Below are positions 55,628-64,000 of a stretch of 64,000 nucleotides of DNA, piece by piece. The notes beneath the pieces are model-generated. The model saw only the letters and a list, made by a program, of their open reading frames with translations, did not search any database and had not been told where the DNA came from. The translations under genes and the position numbers were made by a program. How positions within the stretch are numbered: the stretch's first letter is position 1; every line of letters begins with the position of its first letter. This DNA is from Triatoma infestans (Eukaryota; Arthropoda; Insecta; Hemiptera; Reduviidae), in NCBI GenBank assembly GCA_011037195.1, contig JAAEAF010000269.1, positions 1 through 64,000 of the forward strand, in the 5' to 3' direction.

Positions 55628-58600
55628 TTATAATAAAAGATCTAACTTTAAGGCAATTAGTATGTAGTAGTAGAGATTCCTTATTTCGGATTCACTATTT
55701 GAGGAAAGTATAGTGGGAAACTGGTCTGGCGTTATGGAGGTAATAAAAGGGATGTAGTGGTTACGAATAGGAGAATATATTGGGCAGACAACAATTAAAT
55801 GGTAGAGATCTTCTAAAATATTAAGATTACAAATGGAGCAGATTTCACGGGGGTTAATTAAATAGACAGAATTTTTGTAAGTTATTTTGATTTGGTAACC
55901 TCCCGATAGTTTTAGTTGAGCATATACCCTTGTTATGTTAAACGGCATATTAAGGTTTAGGTAAGAGTGTTCCGGACTGACAGTAATATTAGCTTCATAT
56001 ATTTTAACATAAGATTGACTGTATTTTCCTTCATGCAGTAATTGCATATCCCTTAATTTTAAATACTAAGAATTAGTGGAGTTTCTTTTTTTAATTTAAA
56101 CGGGTCATTTTCTGATATGATATGACTGTAATTAATTTTTTGCAAGAGGTCAGAGAGTTGAGAGAACCAGTTGTATTTTGAAGAGGTGCGAATTGAATGT
56201 AATTCTTTTAGCCTAAGATAGTTTTTCTATTGTCATTCAACAAACCAATTATTCTTGCTACGTGTTGCTAAGTTAATATTTTCAAGATGATTGACCATCA
56301 CACTAAAACATCTCTTTAAAATATCACTTAAAGGCATACTAAGAACCAGGAGCCATAAGTTCAATGTCCTTTCTAATACATTGACACGTATATCTTTGCA
56401 CCCGGTTTCCATACGAATGAAGTGGTTTGGGGTATTAAATGGCAGATGGTATAGTTGCTTGAAAAAGGACATTTGTAGTCTCACCAGTAGATCCAAATGC
56501 CCAAGAGCCCAAAGTTCCGACGAATAAAGTGTTGTAGCCGCTACCACAGATTCAAACAATCTTATCTTAACCTCATAGCTATCCGATTTACCACTTACCA
56601 GTACATCCCTCACCTTACCCAGCGCTTTCAGTCCTTTCTTATAAAAAGTGTCAGCCGCAGAGCGGAAGACTACCGTGCAACTAAAAGGCACACCCAGGTA
56701 AGTAAATTTATTAACATAATTAATTTCCTAATCCTGGTATTTTAGAGGTATACACTTAGCAGACTTGGGAGATGACCGAAATATCATCACATTAGTCTTT
56801 TGGGTGTTTCCAGATAGTCCGTTTTTATCGCAATACTCCAATAGTACGTTCAATTTTAGCTGAGCATCCTCATGAGAGTCCGCAAATAGTAGAATGTCAT
56901 CTGCGAAAAGTAAGCACAACAGATCGTTTTCCTCATCATAAATAGGCCCACGCAGGCCTTTGTTCTTAAAGAAAGATGTAAAATCGGAAACAAACATTGA
57001 GAACAGTAGAGGTGACAGTGATTCCCCTTGAAGTACTCCTTTACTGATTTTAATTGAATGAGGAAGAAAACTGCCGTTAACTTTCAGATTAAACGTAGCT
57101 GCTTCATACAGATTCTTGATAATCCTAATTATTTTGCTACTTACACCCATAGAATGGAGTTTGTCCCACAGAAGTTCGTGAGTGACAGTGTCAAAGGCCT
57201 TTTGTAGATCAACCGTTATTACAAAAAGAGGTTTCTTTTTAATTATTTTATATATGTAAATCATACAGGATAAAGCAAACAAATTATACATTGTTGAGCG
57301 GCCTTTTCTAAACCCAGATTGTTCATTCGGTAGAATCAAATTCGTCTCACACCATTGATATAATCTTTCTTTAATTATTGTCGTGAAAAGTTTAGTACAG
57401 GTATTAAACAGAGCTATACTTCTATAGTTATTCGGGTCTTCCCTATCACCTTTCTTGAATAAAAGAGTAAATACAGTTTGTGACCACTGTGACGGAATTT
57501 TTTCAGACACAAATACCTTATTGAAAAGATTCAGAAGGTAATGTACCCAAGCAGGAGTAAGATTTTTCAATACTTCATATGGTATTCCATCGTTGCCAGG
57601 GCTCTTGTTGTTTTTGCTCATGGAAATTGCAAGCTGGAGTTCTTCAAGTGTTATTCCCGACTCTAGTAATGGGTCACCCAAACTGAAGTAGTTGATTGTA
57701 CCAAGGTCAGTAATTGGATAAAGATTATTGAAGTGTAAGATCCAATCTTCCACTTTTATTGGATTATTTATAATTTTAAAAGGCGATCATTGTTTCACCG
57801 CAGACCAAAATTGTTTTGAATTCTTGACGTTAGAAAATTCACAGATTATTTGCTCATAGTATATCTTCTTATTTTTTAATAGTTGATGATACTTTTTTTC
57901 TGACACAAATACTCAGTAAACATTAAATCATTATATCTATGTTTCCTTAAATTCTTATACGCCTGCTTAAATTCCTTTCTTAAAGACTTACACTCATAAT
58001 CAAACCAGGGTTTACTGAAATTAGAATTAATAGGATCTTTTATTTTATAAGCAAAACACATTTCCGACAGTTCAGCCGCCTCCATCATAGCCGCCTTGAA
58101 ATTCTGATAGAGTTCATCACTGTTAACATTATTATAATATATTCTAGGAGAGTTCTCAAGAAGGCTAGAGAAAATACCTGCTTTATTATGATCCCACTTG
58201 TCAAGATGTCTATCTTTATTATCTACAGCAGTACCCTCCATTAATGGAACAACATCATTATTCCAAAAAACAATTTTCAACAACAAGGCTTCATGATCCG
58301 TGAAGTCGCATATATCAGTGACAGTTAGATCCTCAACTATTTCAAGTCCTAAATCATTAACCAACGCCAAATCAATCACACTCTTCCCCACTGAAGACAA
58401 GAATGTAAAATTAGCTGGCATATCTGACTTGGTTCTACCATTACAAACAACCAAATTTAGATTTTCCATCATTTCCAAAAGTACTTTCCCTCTTCTGTTG
58501 AGGACGCTATCAAAGGATGTCCTTGGATATTCCAGCCTTGAACTTGAAAAGGTTTGCTCTTCCATAGTATCCTAGCCACCAATCCTACAGTTAAAGTCAC

Positions 58601-59060
58601 CCAAAATGACATAAACAGTATCAGCAGGCAATATTTCCTTTATATTGTTAAATTTACCGATGAATAGCTCGGAACAATCATCAATATTAACAGAAGGACT
58701 CCAATATACACACCCAATAACAAATAATTTACTATCATAATTAAATTTTACTAGTATCCACCAATCAGATTTATCGATTACTTCTAACTTGTTGTGCAGT
58801 TCCCTCTTAAAAAGAAATACGATGCCACCACTTGGTCTGCCAAATTTCGATGTTTTTTTTGCATTTACCTGAAAATAGAGGTAGTCACCAAGAAATGAAG
58901 GTAAACTTATACTGTCATAGGACCATGTCTCAACTAGACAAAAAAATAAATTGTTTTCCTTAAATATTTTCATAAAATTCTGATTAAAATTAATATTAAA
59001 GAGCTTAGTAATACCTGAAATATTTAGAAAAATAATATTGTTGACTTCTTTTTTCAACAT
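55628..59060 (-). pseudogene. LINE C ORF2 (endonuclease and RT), four lesions
   Basis: Endonuclease 58572-59060 has 'FCLVETWS' (catalytic Glu), 'GRPSGGIVFLFKREL' and 'VYVILGDFNCRIGG' (GDFN). An amber TAG at 58572-58574 interrupts it; the same frame continues 'MEEQTFSSSRLEYPRTSFD' to 'DFTDHEALLL' (SDH-equivalent, TDH). A frameshift lies between 57876 and 57753. RT 56728-57753 has 'NKSPGNDGIPYEVLK', 'NEQSGFRKGRSTMYN', 'VDLQKAFDTVTHELLW', 'GVLQGESLSPLLFS' and 'CLLFADDILLFA' (FADD intact). TAG at 56728-56730, then 56233-56691 in the same frame. A frameshift precedes 55628-56047 with the C-terminal 'CSICNLNILEDLYHLIVVC' zinc motif. Confidence 0.9.
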
Positions 59061-59111
59061 ATTACGTCCACTTTTAGGTGGACCCTCGGCGTGGTGAGAA
59101 ACGAAAAGTAT

Positions 59112-59816
59112 CTAATCTGGCTTGAATATTTGTTTTTTCCTTTTACTCGGATTAGCATCATCAAGTGAGTGTGCATGACCCGCTGTTGAATCCTTATTAT
59201 GGCAAAAATCTTGAGTAAGGGCCTCAGCTTCCTCCAATGTATAATTATTATCATTTAGTTTAATAAAATTCTTATAAATTATAGCACTTCTATCGAATTC
59301 TTTCAACTTTTGTAAACACATATATAATTTTCTTCTGTAATCTCTCTCTTCACGTGTACGATCAGATGACAAAACAATTTGGAGTTTATTGAAATTTTCA
59401 CGTTTACTTAATATTTCCAATTTCTTCCGAAAACTACAGAGGGACAACAGAATTGGTCTTGGTGCTTCTCCCCTTCCTATACGACGACAATCATTCACAT
59501 AAGTTTCATTTATATCAACAGTGACTTGGGAGCAAACATTTAAAATAGTTTTAAAGGCATCATTTTCTTCATTCTCAAAAGGCTGCGGAACATTATAAAG
59601 AATTATATTATTTCTTTTCAATTGCCTTTTCAGAAATAGTATTTCTTCATGCTGACGGGTAACAGTTTTTTCAAGTTCATCGTTCTTGGATTTTAAAAAG
59701 CGTAATTCCTCAGAAAAACTCTCTACCGTCGATTGCAACTTCTCAACTTTTGAATGAATAATTTTTGTCTCTTCAGTATTAAGTTTAATTGCAGCCAAAA
59801 CTTCTTGTAATGACAT
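59112..59816 (-). CDS. LINE C ORF1, intact (234 aa)
   Basis: An uninterrupted frame. Residues about 10-70 form a coiled coil ('VEKLQSTVESFSEELRFLKS' then 'DELEKTVTRQHEEILFLKRQ'), followed by 'NNIILYNVPQPFENEENDAF', the start of an RRM-like domain, and a C-terminal domain to about 205 ('RPILLSLCSFRKKLEILSKR', 'KLQIVLSSDRTREERDYRRK'). The order matches L1-type ORF1 RNA chaperones, which trimerise and bind the element's RNA. The tail is rich in Asp/Lys. It ends 52 bp before the ORF2 start. No defect is visible, though ORF2 is broken. Confidence 0.85.
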   Translation of the reverse strand: MSLQEVLAAIKLNTEETKIIHSKVEKLQSTVESFSEELRFLKSKNDELEKTVTRQHEEILFLKRQLKRNNIILYNVPQPFENEENDAFKTILNVCSQVTVDINETYVNDCRRIGRGEAPRPILLSLCSFRKKLEILSKRENFNKLQIVLSSDRTREERDYRRKLYMCLQKLKEFDRSAIIYKNFIKLNDNNYTLEEAEALTQDFCHNKDSTAGHAHSLDDANPSKRKKQIFKPD

Positions 59817-59944
59817 GATTAAGTTATTCTTTTACTAATTACCTTTATAAGTTTTGTTAACCATTAAATAATTTCTGCAATTTCAGAATTTAGATTAAAG
59901 AATATATTGCAATAAATGTCGCGTAAATAAATGTTTGGTTACTT

Positions 59945-60720
59945 ACTTTAGTTTTTATTGAAGGTTCAAATAAACGAACAAAACAAAAATACAGGCCCAG
60001 TTGTAACAAACATACGTACATACAGTTGCACTTATCTATAACTGGTATTAACAATTTTCAAATATTAATTTTCTTTTTTCACAAATAAAAAGTGCACCAA
60101 TTGTTTTCAAATTTTACAGATTGCTTTGATAGTCCACAAAGAAAGTACTATAAAATTTTCAAAGTTTTTCACGCACTTATCAACGTATAACAGATGATTA
60201 CACACAGACCCGATATGAACAGTACACCGGCCAGAGCCAGACTTCATATTAAGTATTTTAATTACCCAATTCAATAATAACTCAAGTATTTTGCCACTAG
60301 AGTGGTCCAGATGGAACTCTGCCCTGATCAAGCATGAGGGGATGTTTCTATTCAAATTAAACAGTCGCTTATAGAAATGGATGCGTGTTTTTCAATAATG
60401 TCTAAATATCGTAGCCCCCACGTTTCTACTCCATAATAGAGTGTACCTACAGAAATGGCATCATTTAATCTCGTCCTACTTTCCATTGATCTTACTTTGG
60501 CTCTTTTGCAAGTGTCTAGAACAACGCCTATTGCTGAGGTTGCTTTGGCTTCGGCAAATTTTGAGGCTAAGTAGAAAAGTCCAGAGCTAGAGAACTTTAT
60601 TCCTAAATATTTATATGATGATACTACTTCTATTTCTTCACCCGAATAATAGAAATTCTTTATGGTTTTTTCGCGACCTCTATGAATATGAAGTACCTGA
60701 CTTGTATTATATAAAAACAA
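59945..60720 (-). pseudogene. LINE RT C-terminal fragment (element D)
   Basis: Frame 60352-60720 reads 'NFYYSGEEIEVVSSYKYLGI', 'KFSSSGLF' and 'DAISVGTLYYGVETWGLRYL', the blocks after the RT palm (SYKYLGxxF and YGxExWG). Frame 60107-60355 continues the C-terminus in decayed form. Sequence to about 59945 looks like the 3' UTR. It is a distinct subfamily from element C. The YADD block is absent. Confidence 0.75.
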
Positions 60721-60807
60721 AATAATAACTATTTAATTGTCCCTAACCTCTAAGTTTGACTATTTATTTATAAGTTCAAAAAAAAAACACAATTTTCTCT
60801 TACATAA

Positions 60808-61213
60808 AACATATTACATCCACTTTTAGGTGGACCCTCGGCGTGGTGAGAAACGAAAAGTATCTAATCTGGCTTGAATATTTGGTTTTTTCCTTTTACT
60901 CGGATTAGCATCATCAAGTGAGTGTGCACGACCCGCTGGTGAATCCTTATTATGGCAAAAATCTTGAGTAAGGGCCTCAGCTTCCTCCAATGTATAATTA
61001 TTATCATTTAGTTTAATAAAATTCTTATAAATTATAGCACTTCTATCGAATTCTTTCAACTTTTGTAAACACATATATAATTTTCTTCTGTAATCTCTCT
61101 CTTCACGTGTACGATCAGATGACAAAACAATTTGGAGTTTATTGAAATTTTCACGTTTACTTAATATTTCCAATTTCTTCCGAAAACTACAGAGGGACAA
61201 CAGAATTGGTCTT
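60808..61213 (-). repeat. Near-identical duplicate of the LINE C ORF1 C-terminal part
   Basis: Matches 59056-59460 over about 405 bp with only a handful of differences (for example acatcc for acgtcc, an extra g in the 'tttggtttttt' run, and two changes near 60930). The frame 60826-61245 covers the ORF1 RRM-to-end portion, with a new N-terminus of nine or so unrelated codons and a shifted C-terminus 'NIQARLDTFRFSPRRGST' caused by the extra base. Boundaries fall inside ORF1 and just before ORF2. Confidence 0.9.
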
Positions 61214-61500
61214 ACATACTTAAAAAGTATGTAGTAGCGAACCAAAACTTTAAAAATTCAAGAGGAATATCTCCGCACACTAAACTATTCACTTTTACCC
61301 GGGAAATTAGGTCTTGATTTAAGGAGCAAAATCAGACTATACTTTCCGTGACAAAAGCGCACAGCTGATATTATTCTCATCTAAACTGAATATTGAATCT
61401 CCGATGAACCATCGTCGACTCCCATGGTAACTTCACCTATACTATCTACATCTACAAGATCTATCTACAAGATGAAGATGAAACATATACTTCATTTGTC

Positions 61501-61872
61501 TCAGTGCTGTCCTTTCAAGTGTGACTCAATATATTTTTTAGCAAGATCACTGATTTTCCAGAGATATATTTTCGCTTCGTTCTCCTTCAGGTATATGACG
61601 AATTTCATATACTTTTTCAATTTCATTTTTGTTTCAAACACCTCATCACAATAACGGTTAAGAGTGTCTTCACCTTCAAGTTCTGATGATATTTGTGTCT
61701 GTGTTCAAGTTTTTGGTACTGGTTCTTGAAGTGTCAGTTCCTTCTTCATTTCATCAGACTTCTTCTGTACTAGGATTATTTCAATTATCGCCGCGTTCTC
61801 TTGTAGTACATTTACAATTGGGCCAAAAGTTTCATTGCAGCATAGCTGATCTAGAGTTAATCTCTCGCTTCC
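61501..61872 (-). pseudogene. Unrecognised coding stretch with one stop
   Basis: One minus-strand frame of 124 codons with only one internal stop (TGA 61705-61707). Before it: 'LTLDQLCCNETFGPIVNVLQ' and 'IIEIILVQKKSDEMKKELT'. After it: 'SSELEGEDTLNRYCDEVF', 'KMKLKKYMKFVIYLKENEAK' and 'LAKKYIESHLKG'. It is Lys/Glu-rich and helical in look, and more coding-like than surrounding AT-rich DNA. It could be a LINE ORF1 N-terminal part, since an ORF1 C-terminal piece lies 290 bp downstream on the same strand, or a piece of a host gene. I do not recognise it. Confidence 0.4.
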
Positions 61873-62160
61873 CCCCTTTAAGTCTCAAAAAAGGAAGATC
61901 TAATAGGGGGCAGTAGAAGGAAAACAGGGCAAGAAAGAAGGAGGCAGTGGGCTGGGAGGAAATGAGAGAAGTAAGAGTAAAATACAAGGAGAGTGTGGAC
62001 AAATGAATTGGGAAGAGAGTGGACCTCGGAGTACCCCAGCCTGTGGGGTAGAGCCTCTCTTTAAGGAAGATGTAGACGCTGGGAGAAAAAAGGGCAGAAG
62101 ATACAAGCAGGGAGATACAAAAGAGTTGGGGGAAGAAGTAGAGATGTACGGTAGTGAGGT
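61873..62160. repeat. Polypurine repeat (copy b of the polypyrimidine unit)
   Basis: On the plus strand this is the complement of the 48040-48540 type sequence; 'ggggtagagcctctcttta' near 62045 matches the repeated word there. It is followed by a tRNA-like SINE domain, as in the inverted locus. Confidence 0.65.
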
Positions 62161-62204
62161 ATAAAGTATATATACCTGATTAAATCTACTAGTAGAAAAT
62201 AATC

Positions 62205-62440
62205 ACATCGGCTAAGTGGTTAGAGTCACTGACTTGGATGACCAAGGTTAGAGGTTCAATTTTGTTGACTTGAGGAAAAAATTTTTTTTTTTAATTTAGC
62301 TCCACTTCTTCGCCTACAGAACAGAGGACAGGAAACTTCCGAACTGTGGTTAAGAAGTGAGAGGAATTAGTTCTGATCTGAGGTAGAGCTAGAGGTAGAG
62401 AGATCTGAGTGTAATTTCCTATTCCAAACCGGCATATTTA
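62205..62440 (+). mobile_element. Composite SINE-like repeat, tRNA-like end (copy b)
   Basis: A box-like 'ggctaagtggttagagtca', B box-like 'agaggttcaattttgttgac', an A/T run, then the body 'ggacaggaaacttccgaact' and 'gaggaattagttctgatctg'. Aligns with 47820-48000 reversed. Confidence 0.65.
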
Positions 62441-62707
62441 TACTACTATAAAAGCTGAAAAAGCCAATTTTTAACTTCAAAACAAGTTTTTATTTTCTTC
62501 TTCTGAATATACTGTATATTCAATTTAAAGTATATTCCATTTTTGAAATTCTGTTTTCACCGCAATACATGTTTTGTGTCTTTTGAAATGGTAAAATGGG
62601 AGAAACTCTTACTTGAACTACTAATTAGCTAACTCTCATCTCTATGGTTTCTTTTGTGCTAAGAATTTTTTAGAATTGAATTTTTTTTAAGAACTGATCG
62701 TGTAAGC

Positions 62708-63483
62708 CAGTGCTCCGCAACCTACGGCACAACAAAGTTCTTCCCCAAATTTCGCGGCACACCAAAAATAAATATGTATATACAAAATACAATACATAAA
62801 TATTACATAATTACATTGCTACAATTTTAAATATTACATAATTCTTTTTATTTGATACATAACTTAAGAACATAACTTATTAACATAATGTAAAAAAAAA
62901 AAAGGGTAATTAATGTGATACCTGAGTTTGTTTCAATGAACACAAATGCTTTATATTGGGCTAGATATTTGAAAGAGCTACCCCAAGTTCTAGATCAAGA
63001 CCTTTTAAGCAAGACCGCTTATCATTTTTAACATTTTTAATTAACATTTGAACTTTCTGATTAACAGTTGAAAAACTGTTCACATAAATTATCGTTGAAA
63101 ATGGGAGCAGAATTGAAATAGCGTAGTCAAAAATCCGAGGATATACTTGCCTAGCCGAAATCCGGAAAGCATCCAATGAAGCTTCGGCAAAGCGTCCCGT
63201 CGTTACTCAATTCAATAAATTCCTCTCGAATGTGCAGAGAAAGTGCGTCTGCAGAATTTATAGCATTGGCTACAAAAGGATGTCGAATCTAATCGTATTG
63301 TTCCGTATTAACTGAATAAAAATAATAGTCAAATTTATTCTCACTTTTGGTATTATTTATTTATTAGACACATGCGGCACGCGATTAGCTACCCCTGCAT
63401 TGTACTTAGTATTATCTTATGGGCACGGCGGCACAAATAGCATTGGCACAGCACACCAGTGGCTCACCTGTTGCGGAGCACTG
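62708..63483. mobile_element. hAT-type DNA transposon relic
   Basis: Ends are a 14-bp inverted repeat 'cagtgctccgcaac' (62708-62721 and complement 63470-63483), the CAG-start typical of hAT elements; inside the left end 'ctacggcac' and 'gcggcacacc' recall the hAT ends with CGGCAC words. The interior encodes part of a hAT transposase on the minus strand. An exact 8-bp flanking duplication is not visible; only 'aagc' is shared. Confidence 0.7.
62961..63290 (-). pseudogene. hAT transposase C-terminal (dimerisation) domain remnant
   Basis: Frame 62961-63176 reads 'MDAFRISARQVYPRIFDYAI' and 'SILLPFSTIIYVNSFSTVNQ', then 'LDLELGVALSNI', close to the conserved FW-x-YP-x2-SE-x-AL-x3-LPF-x-TTYLCE-x-FS...LR-x-ALS-x-I pattern of hAT C-terminal domains. 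Just upstream, in other frames, are 'DALSLHIREEFIELSNDGTL' and 'FAEASLDAFRI', the usual preceding block, with a frameshift near 63190. The catalytic RNase H-like core is missing. ZBED5-like members are the closest match by eye. Confidence 0.75.
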
Positions 63484-63529
63484 GAAGCGATAACAATTTC
63501 TCTTTCCCTTCTTTTTCTAAAATACCTAC

Positions 63530-63995
63530 TAAACTTAGAACCTTAGTTACCTAAACAGAAAACCAAGTTTGAGCTTAATGCAATTTTTCATTTTTTTTTC
63601 ATTCATACTTACATAACAGACCGTTTGTTTCATGCTCAGGGTCCTCCAAACATAGATATTTGGTGGAAACTCAATTTCGAAAATTTGCTACGGTCCCAAA
63701 CACCTCCTCTTCTGGGAATAAGAGGAAGTAAACATGTTTATAGCGAATGATCTGTATGTGTATTAACAGAATATCTCAAAAACGAAAAGTCGTAGGAACC
63801 TCAAGCTTGGTAATATGTTTAGGTACTAAGACCACCACAGATTTCGGCAAAATCCATCAACCGGAAGTGCGACTTGACTGAATTTTTTTTTCAGTTTTCC
63901 GTGATTGTCGAAAACGGCTCCAACGATTTTCTTTAAACTTTGCATACAATCTACACACAATAAATACCTATCACATTTGTTTGAGGTTCACTCAT
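63530..63995. repeat. Repeat X, inverted pair around its inner segment
   Basis: A forward piece ('ccaagtttgagcttaatgc') runs into the inner segment 'ggaaactcaatttcgaaaat' and 'cctcctcttctgggaataag', then a reverse piece: 'tatctcaaaaacgaaaagtc', 'atcaaccggaagtgcgac', 'cggctccaacgattttcttt'. This copy shows that the full repeat is an inverted repeat with a unique centre. Confidence 0.7.
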
Positions 63996-64000
63996 ATTTA

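Larger units (their letters stand above)
55056..59900 (-). mobile_element. LINE with coiled-coil ORF1 (element C), best preserved
   Basis: On the minus strand: intact ORF1 (59816 to 59112), ORF2 (59060 to 55628) with two amber codons and two frameshifts, then a 3' UTR ending in an AT tandem tail ('atatactatactata', 55056-55075) that abuts the Harbinger element. The 5' end lies between 59820 and about 59940. Same general clade as element B but clearly a different subfamily. Confidence 0.85.

Overview
This is eukaryotic, AT-rich DNA, almost certainly from an insect. Jockey-clade and R1-clade non-LTR retrotransposons sit side by side (both typical of arthropods), together with tRNA-derived SINEs, Harbinger and hAT relics and abundant (CA)n microsatellites. 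There are no bacterial-type operons. About nine tenths of the window is transposon-derived or simple sequence. Only one stretch is convincingly host coding: a first coding exon on the minus strand at 18135-18626. A second candidate exon lies at 37532-37715. The species cannot be named from the sequence.

Layout. 1-10.5 kb: a hammerhead-ribozyme-bearing foldback element (408-688, short relative at 7492-7593), many fragments of one dispersed inverted-repeat family (called repeat X here), and three tandem arrays grown inside repeat X (9001-10320). 10.5-14.3 kb: a 5'-truncated jockey LINE (minus), then a 1.4 kb imperfect palindrome. 14.3-31 kb: more repeat X, the host exon, a third ribozyme element (20.6 kb), a 49-bp satellite, a decayed RNase H fragment, two SINEs (one interrupted by a 118-bp insert), a 29-bp satellite and a fourth ribozyme element (30.6 kb).

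31-45 kb: a LINE with coiled-coil ORF1 (31.0-35.6 kb, minus), a CpG-rich patch, a candidate exon, and a nearly complete R1-clade LINE (39505-44782, plus) with a candidate 10-bp target-site duplication and a UAAUG junction between its two reading frames. 45-64 kb: repeat X, SINEs, a full-span jockey LINE (49.7-53.9 kb, minus), a Harbinger relic with 47-bp terminal inverted repeats and two convergent gene remnants (53972-55052), a second coiled-coil-ORF1 LINE with intact ORF1 (55.06-59.9 kb, minus), a duplicated piece of that ORF1 (60.8-61.2 kb), an unrecognised decayed coding stretch (61.5-61.9 kb), a composite SINE and a hAT relic (62.7-63.5 kb).

How the parts relate. The LINEs encode nicking endonuclease and reverse transcriptase; the SINEs and small tailed inserts have the flanking duplications expected if mobilised by such machinery. 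All LINE ORF2s here are broken, so none looks autonomous now. The most unusual signals are self-cleaving hammerhead cores placed in opposing arms of foldback elements, the very long palindrome, and repeat X, whose copies carry a microsatellite and seem prone to tandem expansion.
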